Assembly: GCA_035528575.1 (NCBI GenBank) | Contig: DATKYK010000017.1 | Coordinates: 47,853 to 111,852 of the forward strand | Reading direction: 5' to 3' | Length of the DNA stretch: 64,000 bases | From: Dehalococcoidia bacterium | GTDB lineage: Bacteria > Chloroflexota > Dehalococcoidia > E44-bin15 | Shown here: positions 43,431-53,894 of the stretch, in pieces | How the letters are laid out: each line of letters starts with the position of its first letter | How positions within the stretch are numbered: position 1 is the first letter of the stretch | The notes under the pieces: model-generated | What the model saw: only the letters and a program-made list of their open reading frames with translations | The model's database searches: none | Told to the model about the DNA's origin: nothing | Translations under genes and position numbers: made by a program

Positions 43431-45086
43431 TTGAGATCTGATATTGCGAAGAAGGGTGTAGAGCGGGCCCCCCACCGTTCACTTCTGCGTGCAATGGGGC
43501 TAACCGATCGCGAGCTGGATCAGCCCTTTATCGGTGTGGTGAACAGCTTCAACGAGGTGATCCCGGGGCACATTCATCTTAATTCCATCGCTGAGGCGGT
43601 GAAGGGTGGGGTGAGAAGCGCCGGGGGCACCCCTTTTGAGGTGAATACCATTGGCATCTGCGACGGCATCGCTATGGGGCACCTGGGGATGAAGTATAGC
43701 CTGCCCAGCCGCGAGCTTATAGCCGACTCGGTGGAGTGTGTGGCTCAAGCCAACGCATTCGACGGTATGGTTTTCGTTACTAACTGCGACAAGATTACTC
43801 CTGGCATGCTTATGGCAGCGGCAAGGCTCAATGTTCCGTCTATCTTAGTGAGTGGCGGCCCCATGCTAGCAGGGAGATTGGGGGGAGCTAAACTCGATGT
43901 GAACACCATGTTTATAGCGGTCGGCAGGGTGAATACAGGTGAGATGAGCGAGGAAGAGCTCGAAGAGCTGGAGCGGGTTGCGTGCCCCGGCTGTGGGAGC
44001 TGCGCCGGGATGTTTACCGCCAACACCATGAACTGCCTCACCGAGGCGCTGGGTATGGCGCTGCCGGGTAACGGCACCATCCCCGCTGTAGATTCGCGGC
44101 GTATCGGGCTGGCCAGGGAAACGGGAAGGCAGGTTATGGAACTAGTCGCAGGGAACATCTGCCCTCGAGACATTATTACCAGGGAGGCGGTCCAGAATGC
44201 CTTTATGGTGGACATGGCACTGGGCGGTAGCACCAACTCGGTACTGCACCTCATTGCTATAGCCCACGAGGCGGGGATCGATTTCCCCCTTTCTGAGGTG
44301 AACGAGATAAGCGGTAAGACCCCGCATCTTACCAGGTTAAGCCCGGCGGGGGACTACCGTATTGAGGACCTTGACCTGGCCGGTGGCATAGGTGCAGTGA
44401 TGAAGGAGATTCATGGACTGCTCAATATGGGGGTGAAGAGGGCATCGGGCAAGTCGCTGAGAGAGGAGCTGTCAGTGGCGAGGGTTCGTGATCGTGATGT
44501 CATCAGGCCTCTCACCCAGCCTCACTCACCCACGGGGGGTCTCACCATCATCTTTGGCAATCTGGCGCCGGAGGGGGCAGTGGTGAAGAGCGCAGCTGTG
44601 TCACCGAGCATGATGTCATACAAGGGGGAGGCGCGGGTTTTCAACTCCGAGGAGGAAGCTACCGAGGCCATCCTCGCCGGCTTGATCAAGCCGGGGCAGG
44701 TGGTGGTAATCCGCTACGAGGGGCCCAAGGGAGGGCCGGGGATGCGGGAGATGCTGGGCCCTACAGCCATATTGAGCGGCATGGGCCTCGATGAAAAGGT
44801 AGGTCTGATTACCGATGGCCGCTTCTCCGGGGCGACAAAGGGGGCCGCCATCGGCCATGTCTCCCCAGAGGCAGCAGCAAGGGGTCCCATCGCGGCGCTT
44901 AGGGACGGTGATACGATAAACATAGACATTACCAATCGCCGGATCGATGTGGAGTTGAGTGAAGAGGAGATTGGCAGGCGAATTTCCCAGCTTCCACGGT
45001 TTGAGCCCAAGATAAAGACAGGCTATCTTCTACGCTATGCTGAGCGGGTAACCTCAGCGGGTAGGGGAGCGGTATTCGAGGATTAG
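43431..45086 (+). CDS. ilvD: Dihydroxy-acid dehydratase
   Basis: It dehydrates dihydroxy-isovalerate and dihydroxy-methylvalerate in valine and isoleucine synthesis. The 551-residue protein has the iron-sulphur cysteines in [12 protein letters not shown] and [33 protein letters not shown] and the C-terminal [17 protein letters not shown] are also present. Start is TTG at 43431 after AGGAGGGG. It is the first gene of the branched-chain amino acid region, which continues to cimA. Confidence 0.97.
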   Translation: MRSDIAKKGVERAPHRSLLRAMGLTDRELDQPFIGVVNSFNEVIPGHIHLNSIAEAVKGGVRSAGGTPFEVNTIGICDGIAMGHLGMKYSLPSRELIADSVECVAQANAFDGMVFVTNCDKITPGMLMAAARLNVPSILVSGGPMLAGRLGGAKLDVNTMFIAVGRVNTGEMSEEELEELERVACPGCGSCAGMFTANTMNCLTEALGMALPGNGTIPAVDSRRIGLARETGRQVMELVAGNICPRDIITREAVQNAFMVDMALGGSTNSVLHLIAIAHEAGIDFPLSEVNEISGKTPHLTRLSPAGDYRIEDLDLAGGIGAVMKEIHGLLNMGVKRASGKSLREELSVARVRDRDVIRPLTQPHSPTGGLTIIFGNLAPEGAVVKSAAVSPSMMSYKGEARVFNSEEEATEAILAGLIKPGQVVVIRYEGPKGGPGMREMLGPTAILSGMGLDEKVGLITDGRFSGATKGAAIGHVSPEAAARGPIAALRDGDTINIDITNRRIDVELSEEEIGRRISQLPRFEPKIKTGYLLRYAERVTSAGRGAVFED

Positions 45087-45314
45087 GCGGGTTGAGGGTA
45101 GATCTTGGATTTGCATCTATTGTGATTTGGGGGGTGGAGATTATATTCGTGAGTGAGGGGCGAGCGGTTAACAAATTCAGTTTGATGGGCGGCAAACACA
45201 ATTTTTACCTCGGAGATGCTGAAAAAGTCATATTGAGGTAAGGGTATCAGGGATATTTATACCATATGTTTGTATATTCGTGGACGGTGAATTAAACTAG
45301 AAAGGGTAGATATT

Positions 45315-47006
45315 ATGAAGCTAACCGGTGCGCAGATTCTTTGTGAAAGCCTGTTAAAGGAGGGTGTGGAGGTAATATTTGGCATCCCCGGTGGGGCGCT
45401 GTTGCCCTTTTATGACACCCTGCCCCAGTACCCAAGGCTTCGCCATATCCTGTGTCGCCATGAGCAGGGGGCTGCCCATGCCGCCGACGGCTACGCGCGC
45501 GCCTCGGGGAGGATGGGGGTATGTATGGCTACATCTGGACCCGGAGCCACCAACCTGGTCACCGGGATCGCCAATGCCTATATCGATTCGGCTCCAATGC
45601 TGGCGCTAACCGGTCAGGTGGCGAGACCCTTTATCGGCAAGGATGCCTTCCAGGAGATCGATATCACCGGTATTACCCTCCCCATTACAAAGCATAATTA
45701 CCTGGTAATGGAGGCTGCGGATATTGCTACCGTGGTTCGGGAGGCCTGCAACATCGCCACTACCGGGAGACCGGCGCCGGTTCTTATAGATATTCCGCGC
45801 GATGTCTTTATGGAAGAGGCGGAGTTTCACTATCCCGATAGGGTGAAACTGAGGGGCTACAAGCCCACAGTTCAAGGTCACCCGGCACAGATAAAGAAGG
45901 CGGCAAGGTTCATAGGTGAGGCAAGGCGCCCTGTGATCATCGCCGGGAGGGGGGTGCTAATCTCAGGGGCCTCTCCGGAGCTCAGGGAGCTGGCGGAGAA
46001 GGCTCAGATACCGGTGGTTACGACACTACTGGGGATTGGCTCCTTCCCCGGGTCACATGTCTTAAGCCTGGGTATGCTGGGGATGCACGGGTTGGCCCAT
46101 GTCAATATGGCGGTAGATGGCGCAGACCTCATTATTGCTATCGGGATGAGGTTCGATGACCGGGCTACGGCAAAGGTATCTGGCTTTGCCCCCAATGCCC
46201 ATATTATTCATATCGATATAGACCCTGCGGAGATCGGGAAGAACGTGAAGGTGGATGTGCCCATAGTCGGCGATGTGAAGAATGTACTCAAGGCGCTCAA
46301 TAAAGCGGTCGATGTCCAGGATCATGTCGAGTGGGTCTCACAGATCCAGGATTGGGAGGGGGAGCACCCCTCAACGGTGATCAGAGAGACGGAAAGTCTC
46401 CTCCCCCAGTTTGTGGTGCGCCAGATCTGCGAGGTGACCCATGGTGATGCCATAGTAGTCACCGGTGTGGGTCAGAACCAGATGTGGGCTGCAAACTATT
46501 TTAAGTTTGACAGGCCCAATACACTGCTCTCGGCCGGTGGGCTGGGTCCGATGGGGTATGAGCTTCCCGCTGCTATGGGGGCCAAGGTGGGATGCCCTGA
46601 AGAGACCGTGTGGTGCATCGCTGGCGATGGCGGCTTTCAGATGACCATTCAGGAGTTGGGCACCATCGCTCAGGAGAACCTCGCCGTCAAGATAGCGATA
46701 CTCAATAACGGGTTCCTGGGGATGGTAAGGCAGTGGCAGGAGCTTTTCCACGGACGGCGCTATGTGGCTACGCCTCTAAGCGGCCCGGACTTCGTTAAGG
46801 TCGCCGAGGCCTACGGCATCGCTGCCGAGAGGGTAACGGACAGGCTTATGGTGACCGGGGCTATCGAGCGGGCCATGGCACACCAGGGGCCCTTCCTTAT
46901 CGACTTTCAGGTCGAGCCGGAGGAGAACGTTTACCCTATGGTGCGACCGGGCGCTGCTCTGGCCGAGATGTTGGAGCAGCCTAGGGAGGAGGTTAGAGCT
47001 AAGTAA
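45315..47006 (+). CDS. ilvB: Acetolactate synthase, large subunit
   Basis: This TPP- and FAD-binding enzyme forms acetolactate or acetohydroxybutyrate from pyruvate. The 563-residue chain has the catalytic glutamate in RHEQGAAHAADGYARASG near 50-67, ATSGPGATNLVTG, and the TPP-binding GDGGFQMTIQELGTIAQENL with the closing ILNNGFLG. A 228-base gap precedes it and no T-box or leader peptide was seen there. The stop overlaps the start of the regulatory subunit by one base. Confidence 0.97.
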   Translation: MKLTGAQILCESLLKEGVEVIFGIPGGALLPFYDTLPQYPRLRHILCRHEQGAAHAADGYARASGRMGVCMATSGPGATNLVTGIANAYIDSAPMLALTGQVARPFIGKDAFQEIDITGITLPITKHNYLVMEAADIATVVREACNIATTGRPAPVLIDIPRDVFMEEAEFHYPDRVKLRGYKPTVQGHPAQIKKAARFIGEARRPVIIAGRGVLISGASPELRELAEKAQIPVVTTLLGIGSFPGSHVLSLGMLGMHGLAHVNMAVDGADLIIAIGMRFDDRATAKVSGFAPNAHIIHIDIDPAEIGKNVKVDVPIVGDVKNVLKALNKAVDVQDHVEWVSQIQDWEGEHPSTVIRETESLLPQFVVRQICEVTHGDAIVVTGVGQNQMWAANYFKFDRPNTLLSAGGLGPMGYELPAAMGAKVGCPEETVWCIAGDGGFQMTIQELGTIAQENLAVKIAILNNGFLGMVRQWQELFHGRRYVATPLSGPDFVKVAEAYGIAAERVTDRLMVTGAIERAMAHQGPFLIDFQVEPEENVYPMVRPGAALAEMLEQPREEVRAK

Positions 47007-47575
47007 TGGCCAAGCATACAATAATAGCCATGGTGGAAAACAAGCCCGGGGTGCTGAACCGGGTTGCCAGCCTTTTCCGAAGGAGGGGGTTCAATATCGA
47101 GAGCATAGCCGTTGGCCATACCGAGATGGATGGGATTTCACGGATGACCATCGTTGTCGATGGCACTGGTAGCTTGGTGGAGCAGGTTAGAAAGCAGCTC
47201 GATAAGCTCATCGATGTGGTCAAGGTTACCGACATCACCGAAGATAGTCTGCTAGCGCGGGAGTTGGCTCTGATCAAGGTTAATAGCACTCCTGCCACCA
47301 GGAGTGAGATTATCCAGATTGTGGACATCTTCAGGGCCAAAATTGTGGATGTCTCTGCCGATTCTGTGGTAGTGGAGGTAAGTGGTGATGAGGACAAACT
47401 GGAATCGCTACTTCGCATGCTGAGAGGCTTCGGCATCAAGGAGATCGCGCGCACCGGAAGAATCGCGATAACGCGGGGGGCCGCTGGTCCCATCCTGGTA
47501 GAGGAGGAAAGGCCGCGGAGGGAGCAGGCACGACCCAGGAAGAATAAAGGCATTAGCGAGATATCAAATCTGTAA
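47006..47575 (+). CDS. ilvN: Acetolactate synthase, small regulatory subunit
   Basis: This 189-residue regulatory subunit has an N-terminal ACT domain ([20 protein letters not shown], then [15 protein letters not shown]) that confers valine feedback inhibition. A C-terminal domain follows ([20 protein letters not shown]). Its ATG overlaps the ilvB stop by one base. The tail ([14 protein letters not shown]) is unusually basic for the family. Confidence 0.95.
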   Translation: MAKHTIIAMVENKPGVLNRVASLFRRRGFNIESIAVGHTEMDGISRMTIVVDGTGSLVEQVRKQLDKLIDVVKVTDITEDSLLARELALIKVNSTPATRSEIIQIVDIFRAKIVDVSADSVVVEVSGDEDKLESLLRMLRGFGIKEIARTGRIAITRGAAGPILVEEERPRREQARPRKNKGISEISNL

Positions 47576-47585
47576 GGAGAAGATC

Positions 47586-48578
47586 ATGGCGAAAATTTAC
47601 TACGACAAGGATGCAAATTTAGAGCTCATTAAGGAAAAGACTATCGGCATAATCGGTTTCGGCAGCCAGGGCCATGCCCACGCCCAGAACCTCAAGGATA
47701 GCGGATGCCAGGTCATGGTGGGCGAGCTGAAGAATAGCGAGCCGTGGAAAGCAGCGGCCAAGGCGGGGCTTAAGGTGGCCAGCGCTGATGAGGTGGCCAA
47801 GGCTGCGGACATAATCATGATGCTTGTCCCTGACCAGCTGCAAAAAGAGGTCTACAATAGCTCAATCGAGAAGAACCTAAAAAAGGGTGATATGCTGATG
47901 TTCGCTCATGGCTTTAACATCCACTATAACCAGATTATCCCTTCCCCGAAGATCGATGTGACCATGATAGCTCCCAAGAGCCCGGGCCACATGCTGCGCC
48001 GACTCTTCACCGAGGGCTCATGCCCCCCGGCGCTGGTGGCCGTCCACCAGAACGCCTCGGGAAAGGCCAAGGAGATGGCGCTGGCCTATGCCAAGGGTAT
48101 AGGCTGCACCAGGGCGGGAGTGCTGGAGACCACTTTCGCCGAGGAGACGGAGACCGACCTATTCGGGGAGCAGACCGTGCTCTGTGGTGGCGTAACCTCA
48201 CTAATTAAGGCCGGCTTCGAGACCCTGGTAGATGCCGGTTACCAGCCGGAGATCGCCTACTTCGAGGTGTGCCATGAGCTGAAGCTTATCATTGACCTCA
48301 TCTACCAGGGTGGCTTTTCCTATATGCGCTATTCGGTGAGCGATACCGCGGAATACGGCGATTACACCAGGGGACCCAGGGTCATCGACGACTACGTGAG
48401 GGAGGAGATGGAGCAGATCCTCTGCGAGATTCAGGATGGCACCTTCGCCCGCGAATGGATACTGGAGAATCAAGCGGGGCGACCCAGCTTCAACGCCTCC
48501 CGCCGCCACGAGGCGGAGCACGAGATCGAGAAGGTAGGCAAGAAGCTGAGGGCGATGATGCCCTGGCTCAAGCGATAA
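47586..48578 (+). CDS. ilvC: Ketol-acid reductoisomerase
   Basis: This NADPH- and magnesium-dependent enzyme isomerises and reduces acetolactate. The length of 330 residues marks the short class I form. The dinucleotide motif [17 protein letters not shown] is at about 24-40. [11 protein letters not shown] and [11 protein letters not shown] follow, and the metal-binding [13 protein letters not shown] and the C-terminal [18 protein letters not shown] are present. It starts 10 bases after ilvN with AAGGAGA upstream. Confidence 0.98.
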   Translation: MAKIYYDKDANLELIKEKTIGIIGFGSQGHAHAQNLKDSGCQVMVGELKNSEPWKAAAKAGLKVASADEVAKAADIIMMLVPDQLQKEVYNSSIEKNLKKGDMLMFAHGFNIHYNQIIPSPKIDVTMIAPKSPGHMLRRLFTEGSCPPALVAVHQNASGKAKEMALAYAKGIGCTRAGVLETTFAEETETDLFGEQTVLCGGVTSLIKAGFETLVDAGYQPEIAYFEVCHELKLIIDLIYQGGFSYMRYSVSDTAEYGDYTRGPRVIDDYVREEMEQILCEIQDGTFAREWILENQAGRPSFNASRRHEAEHEIEKVGKKLRAMMPWLKR

Positions 48579-48838
48579 TTAAGATGGCAACAGAGGTTCC
48601 ATCGCCAGTTATTGAATTCATCAGGGATCAGCTTTTTTAAAAGAGCGTCCTAAACAAGAGGCTATCGAGAATACTTATAATTATATATTGGAAAGGGGAG
48701 GTGAAGTTCTTAAGTATTGAACTCGTGGGTAGAGAAGATTGTTTAAAAACCCTTGAAAGGGTAGCGAGAGATATATAAAATCCATGATAGTTCGTACTGA
48801 GCAGAATGCAGTAGCCAACTGTTAGGTAGAGCGAAAAA
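48579..48838. other. Gap between ilvC and leuA
   Basis: About 260 AT-rich bases. A short plus frame, ATEVPSPVIEFIRDQLF, right after ilvC and a second one (KFLSIELVGREDCLKTLERV) look protein-like but are broken by stops, so they may be remnants of a lost small gene. The leuA promoter probably lies here. Confidence 0.35.
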
Positions 48839-50386
48839 ATGAGTGAGAAGAGCAAAAAGAGCCAAAAGGCGGAGCGAGTTATAATCTTCGATACCACACT
48901 TCGTGATGGGGAGCAGGCGCCGGGGGCCACCCTTAACATCAATGAGAAGCTGGAGATCGCCCGGCAGTTGGAAAAACTCGGTGTCGATATCATCGAGGCT
49001 GGTTTCCCTATCGCCTCACCTGGGGACTTTGAGGCGGTGCGCCTTATTGCCGAGGAGGTTAAAGGGTCGTCCCTCTGTGCCCTGGCACATGCCGATGCCG
49101 AGGCCATTGACCGTGCCTGGGAGGCGATAAAAAAGGCGAAGAGCCCCCGCATCCATGTATTCCTCTCCAGCTCGGATATCCATCTCACCTATCAACTGAA
49201 AAAGGGGCAGGCTGAGGTACTGGAATTGGCCTGCGAGATGGTCGCTCACGCCAGGGGGCACGTGGAGGATGTGGAGTTCTCCCCGATGGATGCGACGCGC
49301 ACCAGTCCTGAGTTCATCTATCAGATCATCCAGGCGGTGATCGAGGCGGGAGCCACCACGGTAAATATCCCCGATACCGTTGGCTATACCACTCCCGAGG
49401 AGTTCAGTAGCCTTATCAGGGGCATCTTTGAGCATGTGCCCAATATCCACGAGGCGGTGGTAAGCGTTCACTGCCACGACGACCTCGGGCTGGCGGTGGC
49501 CAACAGCCTGGCGGCACTGGCCTCAGGCGCTCGCCAGGTGGAATGCACCATAAATGGAATTGGAGAGCGGGCAGGGAACGCGTCAATGGAGGAGATAGTG
49601 ATGGCGCTCCGCACCCGCAAGGACTTATTCGACCTGACCACCAATATCAATACATCCCAGATTTATAAGGCCAGTCGCCTGGTGAGCGAGCTCACAGGCT
49701 TTTCTATCCCTCCCAACAAGGCCATCGTGGGAGCCAATGCCTTCCGCCATGAGTCGGGGATTCATCAGGATGGCGTCATTAAGGAGCCGACTACCTATGA
49801 GATTATGGATGCCCGCACCATCGGGTTGCCCTCAAGCACGCTGGTGTTGGGCAAGCATAGCGGGCGCCATGCCCTGAAAACGAGGCTCGAGGAACTGGGC
49901 TACAGCCTTAATGAAGAGGACCTCGATCGCGCCTTCTCCGCCTTCAAGGAGCTTGCCGACAAGAAAAAGGAGGTCACCCACCGTGACCTCGAGTCACTGG
50001 TGGCGGAGGAGATGCGTACCATGTCGGAAGCCTACCATCTGGAGCAGGTGCAGGTCTCCTGCGGCGACAAGAGCGTGCCCACGGCCACGGTGAAGCTTAT
50101 AGCACCTGATGGCCGGGTGCTGGCCGATGCAGCTCTGGGCGCAGGACCGGTAGACGCCGTCTATGAGGCGATCAACCGCCTTGTGGGCGTTCCCAATAAA
50201 CTTATCGAGTTTAGCGTCACGTCGATCACCGAGGGCATCGACGCCATCGGTGAGGTGACCATCAGGATCGAGAGCGAGGGCCGGGTCTATACCGGTCGGG
50301 GTGCTGCCACCGATATCATCGTGGCTTCAGCTAAAGCCTACATGAACGCACTAAATCGGCTTCTGGCAGCGAAAGAAAGAGGGTAG
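48839..50386 (+). CDS. leuA: 2-isopropylmalate synthase
   Basis: It condenses acetyl-CoA with 2-oxoisovalerate, the first step of leucine synthesis. The 515-residue protein has [18 protein letters not shown] near 18-35 with the metal-binding aspartate. [17 protein letters not shown] carries the metal-ligand histidines, and [18 protein letters not shown] is the linker-domain signature. The C-terminal LeuA regulatory domain (residues about 390-510) is intact, so leucine feedback is expected. It is followed by a small membrane protein gene 10 bases later. Confidence 0.95.
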   Translation: MSEKSKKSQKAERVIIFDTTLRDGEQAPGATLNINEKLEIARQLEKLGVDIIEAGFPIASPGDFEAVRLIAEEVKGSSLCALAHADAEAIDRAWEAIKKAKSPRIHVFLSSSDIHLTYQLKKGQAEVLELACEMVAHARGHVEDVEFSPMDATRTSPEFIYQIIQAVIEAGATTVNIPDTVGYTTPEEFSSLIRGIFEHVPNIHEAVVSVHCHDDLGLAVANSLAALASGARQVECTINGIGERAGNASMEEIVMALRTRKDLFDLTTNINTSQIYKASRLVSELTGFSIPPNKAIVGANAFRHESGIHQDGVIKEPTTYEIMDARTIGLPSSTLVLGKHSGRHALKTRLEELGYSLNEEDLDRAFSAFKELADKKKEVTHRDLESLVAEEMRTMSEAYHLEQVQVSCGDKSVPTATVKLIAPDGRVLADAALGAGPVDAVYEAINRLVGVPNKLIEFSVTSITEGIDAIGEVTIRIESEGRVYTGRGAATDIIVASAKAYMNALNRLLAAKERG

Positions 50387-50396
50387 GAGGCTAACA

Positions 50397-50534
50397 GTGG
50401 CTGAAGAAGAGATGGAACGTCGTCTAAAAAACCTGGAGCGAGCGTTCAAGATAATAATGGTGCTGGTCCTGGTGAACCTGTCCTGCAGTCTCTTTGCTCT
50501 CATAATAGTCATCGCTGTGTTGCTTGCCGGATAG
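50397..50534 (+). CDS. Small single-pass membrane protein
   Basis: A 45-residue frame starts at GTG at 50397 with TAGGAGG six bases upstream, right after leuA. The N-terminus is a charged helix (AEEEMERRLKNLERAFK) and the rest one hydrophobic helix (IIMVLVLVNLSCSLFALIIV). It is too short for routine gene calls, but the ribosome site and heptad-like amphipathic start support translation. No family is recognised. It sits inside the leucine operon, which suggests co-expression rather than a shared role. Confidence 0.6.
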   Translation: MAEEEMERRLKNLERAFKIIMVLVLVNLSCSLFALIIVIAVLLAG

Positions 50535-50568
50535 TGGTTGGGATGTTGGCAGATAAGGGGCAAGAGAC

Positions 50569-50967
50569 ATGGCGGAGGCAAAAAGCGACGACCTGACAGC
50601 TTACTGCGGCCTCGATTGCGGCAAATGCTTCGGTTACACCAGGACGGTGAGCGAAGCGGCCAAGCAACTGCGGCGCACCATGCGAGCCGAGAAGATAAAG
50701 CAGGTATGGCCCACCATCCCCTTCCTAGGTGACTACGATACCTTCAAGAAGCATCTCGATGCCCTCGCCGGCCTCAGGTGCAGGGGTTGCCTAGAGGGGG
50801 GTGGCAACCCCTTTTGCAAGATACGTAAGTGCTGCCTCAAGCGTGGCTACGGTAGCTGTGCCCAGTGCGATGAGTTCGAGCGCTGTGAGAAGCTCGCCTT
50901 CCTCGAGCCGGGACACGGGGACGTACACCTGAAAAAACTTAGAAAAATTAAAAGCTTAGTGGCCTAA
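50569..50967 (+). CDS. Cysteine-rich DUF3795-like protein
   Basis: The 132-residue protein has an N-terminal CGLDCGKCFGY motif and a later cluster CRGCLEGGGNPFCKIRKCC followed by CAQCDEFERC. These twelve or so cysteines suggest zinc or iron-sulphur binding and match DUF3795. This small family is common in anaerobes and has no established function that I know. AAGGGG precedes the ATG. It lies between leuA and an MgtC-like gene. Confidence 0.8.
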   Translation: MAEAKSDDLTAYCGLDCGKCFGYTRTVSEAAKQLRRTMRAEKIKQVWPTIPFLGDYDTFKKHLDALAGLRCRGCLEGGGNPFCKIRKCCLKRGYGSCAQCDEFERCEKLAFLEPGHGDVHLKKLRKIKSLVA

Positions 50968-50990
50968 CTTTTACAGGTCGGGGGTGAATC

Positions 50991-51398
50991 TTGTCAACAG
51001 AGTTGGAGATGATTTCGCGTCTTTTGCTGGCGGTGGGGCTGGCAGCTCTCATAGGATTGGAGCGGCAGCACGCTGGAAAAGCGGCCGGGCTTCGCACCCA
51101 CTTGCTGGTCTGCATCGGTGCCGCCCTATTTACCATCGCCTCAATTTACGGCTTTGGAGGGGAGGCTGACCCCGCTCGGGTAGCCGCTGGCATAGTAGCC
51201 GGAATTGGATTTTTAGGTGCGGGTACCATCATAAGTACCAGAGAGGGAATCCTGGTCGGGCTTACCACTGCAGCCAGCATCTGGGCAGTTGCCGCCATAG
51301 GGCTTGCCGCCGGTGCCGGGCTATATATCCTGGCTCCCGTCGCAACCCTGGTTGTTATTATCGTGCTGAGGATTCCCAAAAAGATAGGTGGGGAGTGA
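50991..51398 (+). CDS. MgtC/SapB-family membrane protein
   Basis: This 135-residue protein has four hydrophobic helices and the family signature [35 protein letters not shown] (spanning two helices), with [15 protein letters not shown] further on. MgtC proteins influence magnesium homeostasis and F-type ATPase in pathogens; short environmental versions lack the C-terminal ACT-like domain, as here. The start is TTG at 50991. The last base of its stop is the first base of the leuC ATG. Confidence 0.88.
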   Translation: MSTELEMISRLLLAVGLAALIGLERQHAGKAAGLRTHLLVCIGAALFTIASIYGFGGEADPARVAAGIVAGIGFLGAGTIISTREGILVGLTTAASIWAVAAIGLAAGAGLYILAPVATLVVIIVLRIPKKIGGE

Positions 51399-52660
51399 TG
51401 GGAGCAAGCCTGGCAGAGAAGATCCTCGCTGCTCATAGCGGAAGGGATAAGGTCAGCCCCGGCGAGTTTTTAAATGTCAGGGTTGACCTGGTTATGGCCA
51501 ATGACATCACCGCTCCCATCGCCATCAGGGAGTTTGAGCGCCTTGGCGTATCAGAAGTCTTTGACCCGGAGAGGGTAGTGATGGTGGCGGACCACTTTGT
51601 CCCCAACAAGGATATCCCATCCGCGGAGCAGGCGAAGCTCATGCGGGGGTTCGCCCGGGGGCATGGGGTAAAGTATTTCGAGGTGGGAAGCGGCGGCATC
51701 GAACATGTGCTCCTGCCGGAGCAGGGACTGGTGCTGCCCGGCGATGTGGTAGTGGGAGCCGATTCACACACCTGCACCTATGGTGCGCTGGGGGCCTTCG
51801 CCACGGGGATGGGCTCCACCGACATCGCCTGCGCTATGGCTACGGGCGAGATATGGATGAAGGTTCCGCCGACGATAAGGCTTGTTTATCACGGCAGGGC
51901 GAAAAAGTGGGTCAGCGGTAAAGACTTCATCCTTTATACCATCGGCGACATCGGAGTGGATGGGGCGCTTTATGCCGCGATGGAGTTCTGCGGCGAGGCA
52001 ATCGATGCCCTTTCTATGGACAGCCGATTCACCGTGGCCAATATGGCCATCGAGGCCGGTGCCAAGGCGGGAGTATTCAGGGTCGATAACAAGACCCGGG
52101 CCTATCTCAAGGATCGCACTATGCGTCCTTATAAGACCTATAAGCCCGATGAAGATGCCCATTACCAGAGGGTCATCGAGTACGATGTATCTCAGATCGA
52201 GCCCCAGGTTGCATTTCCCCACATGCCTTCGAACACAAGGTCGATAAGCGATGTGGGAGAGGTGAGGATCGACCAGGCGGTGATCGGCAGTTGTACCAAC
52301 GGTCGCATTGAGGACCTGCAAATAGCCGCCGAGGTGCTGAAATGGAGGAAGGTTCACCCTGGGGTGCGCCTTATCGTAATCCCCGGCTCTCAGCAGGTAT
52401 ATCTCGAGGCGATGCATCGCGGCCTCATTGAAATCTTCATCCGGGCCGGGGCCGCGGTAAGCACGCCCACCTGTGGCCCCTGCCTCGGCGGACATATGGG
52501 TGTGCTGGCGGAGGGAGAGCGGTGCATATCAACCACCAACCGCAACTTCGTGGGAAGGATGGGGAGCCCGGATGCGGAGGTCTATCTCTCCAACCCGGCG
52601 ATCGCCGCCGCCAGCGCGATATTGGGGAGGATCGGAAGCCCGGAGGAGATGGCGGGGTAA
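51398..52660 (+). CDS. leuC: 3-isopropylmalate dehydratase, large subunit
   Basis: This aconitase-family subunit carries the 4Fe-4S cluster and isomerises 2- to 3-isopropylmalate. The 420-residue short form matches archaeal-type/homoaconitase-like LeuC. Motifs are [20 protein letters not shown] near 118-137, [13 protein letters not shown], and [18 protein letters not shown]; the three cluster cysteines are in these. I prefer the ATG at 51398, which overlaps the mgtC-like stop (TGATG), to a GTG three bases earlier. leuD lies downstream after two small genes. Confidence 0.95.
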   Translation: MGASLAEKILAAHSGRDKVSPGEFLNVRVDLVMANDITAPIAIREFERLGVSEVFDPERVVMVADHFVPNKDIPSAEQAKLMRGFARGHGVKYFEVGSGGIEHVLLPEQGLVLPGDVVVGADSHTCTYGALGAFATGMGSTDIACAMATGEIWMKVPPTIRLVYHGRAKKWVSGKDFILYTIGDIGVDGALYAAMEFCGEAIDALSMDSRFTVANMAIEAGAKAGVFRVDNKTRAYLKDRTMRPYKTYKPDEDAHYQRVIEYDVSQIEPQVAFPHMPSNTRSISDVGEVRIDQAVIGSCTNGRIEDLQIAAEVLKWRKVHPGVRLIVIPGSQQVYLEAMHRGLIEIFIRAGAAVSTPTCGPCLGGHMGVLAEGERCISTTNRNFVGRMGSPDAEVYLSNPAIAAASAILGRIGSPEEMAG

Positions 52661-52662
52661 CG

Positions 52663-52845
52663 GTGGATAGTTCGAAAAAAGGCGTGGCGGGCAAGATTGC
52701 CGTTTTTGTTGTGGGTCTGCTGGTAATCCTGGGCATTATAGTAGTGTCAAAAGCGTTTTTCAGGGGAATGCTGGTGGGGGTCGCTCTCGCTGGCTGTGTT
52801 ATTACCCTTTTTTGGATGAGCAGGGCTATGAGAAGGAAGCGGTAG
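52663..52845 (+). CDS. Small two-helix membrane protein
   Basis: A 60-residue frame starts at GTG at 52663, two bases after leuC. After a basic start (DSSKKGVAGK) there are two hydrophobic stretches (IAVFVVGLLVILGIIVVS and MLVGVALAGCVITLFWM) and a basic end (SRAMRRKR). No family is recognised. The tight spacing to leuC suggests co-translation. Confidence 0.6.
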   Translation: MDSSKKGVAGKIAVFVVGLLVILGIIVVSKAFFRGMLVGVALAGCVITLFWMSRAMRRKR

Positions 52846-52849
52846 GGGG

Positions 52850-53359
52850 ATGCAAGTAACTGAAATTTATGAAGAGATAATACCATTCTCCCTCATGAAA
52901 CTGGTGCTGGGCGTGTTTATCGCTTTAACAATATTGTTCCTTGGCCTTTTTGTCTATCAGGTTTTGGTAGGGCCGGTTAGTGCTAATCCAGCCCCGGACT
53001 GGTTTTATCTCATTATGTTTGTGTTGTTTGCTGGATTTACCGCTCTTATCAGGAACTTCAATAAGCTAGCTATTAAAGTCAGCACTCAATCGGTCACTGT
53101 TGGCTTCGGGATTTTTAAGCGTGTTGTATCTTGGGACGATATCCATGGATGCTACTTAGACGATGCTTCAGCCTTTGGGAGCTATGGGGGTTGGGGTATT
53201 CGCACGGCGAAGGTTAAAGGCAAGTGGAGGCTGGTGTACAATGTCATCGGCAGCCCCACGGTCGTGTTGGAGCTTAAGAGGGGCAGGTTCAGGGAGTTTG
53301 TGTTTTCCACAAAAAACCCGGATGGGATAATGGAGATAGCGAGGAAACAAATCCGGTAG
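52850..53359 (+). CDS. Membrane protein with PH-like domain
   Basis: The 169-residue protein has two transmembrane segments ([20 protein letters not shown] and [17 protein letters not shown]). These are followed by a soluble beta-rich domain from about 70 ([32 protein letters not shown]). This order resembles bacterial PH-like membrane proteins. The function is unknown. It lies between leuC and leuD, a position usually closed up, so it is an insertion into the operon or a lineage-specific gene. Confidence 0.7.
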   Translation: MQVTEIYEEIIPFSLMKLVLGVFIALTILFLGLFVYQVLVGPVSANPAPDWFYLIMFVLFAGFTALIRNFNKLAIKVSTQSVTVGFGIFKRVVSWDDIHGCYLDDASAFGSYGGWGIRTAKVKGKWRLVYNVIGSPTVVLELKRGRFREFVFSTKNPDGIMEIARKQIR

Positions 53360-53390
53360 TGACAGGAGATTTTGTGAAGGGGAGTACATA

Positions 53391-53894
53391 TTGAAACTCA
53401 AAGGCAGAGCCCATAAATACGGGGCAAATGTGGATACGGATGCCATCATCCCTGCCCGCTATCTCAATGTCTCCGAGCCGGTTGAGTTATCCAGGCACTG
53501 CATGGAGGGCATCGATAGCGATTTCTTGAGCCGGGTGAAGGCGGGAGACATCATCGTGGCTACCACCAACTTCGGCTGCGGCTCATCGCGGGAGCATGCC
53601 CCTATAGCCATCAAGGCAGCGGGGGTGTCCTGCGTCATCGCTCAGAGCTTCGCCCGCATCTTCTTCCGCAATGCCATTAACATTGGCCTGCCCCTGCTTG
53701 AGTGCGCCCAGGCGGATGAGATCGAGCAGGGCGACGAGCTAGAGGTGGTGCTGGGAGAAGGCGAGATCAGGGACATCACAAAGAACAAAGTGTTCAAGGC
53801 GGAGCAATACCCCGATTTCATGCTCCAGATTATTTCTTCAGGGGGTCTCATAGAATATACCAGGAAGAATATGGAGGCGAGGGGGGCTCAGTGA
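53391..53894 (+). CDS. leuD: 3-isopropylmalate dehydratase, small subunit
   Basis: This 167-residue swivelling domain completes the LeuCD dehydratase. Family motifs are [20 protein letters not shown] at the start and [41 protein letters not shown] is also present. Start is TTG at 53391 with AAGGGGAG upstream. It overlaps the leuB start by four bases, indicating coupled translation. Confidence 0.96.
   Translation: MKLKGRAHKYGANVDTDAIIPARYLNVSEPVELSRHCMEGIDSDFLSRVKAGDIIVATTNFGCGSSREHAPIAIKAAGVSCVIAQSFARIFFRNAINIGLPLLECAQADEIEQGDELEVVLGEGEIRDITKNKVFKAEQYPDFMLQIISSGGLIEYTRKNMEARGAQ

Noticed and set aside
45087..45314. T-box or leader-peptide attenuator before ilvB
   Set aside because: No T-box consensus, no terminator/antiterminator pair and no branched-chain-rich leader peptide could be found.
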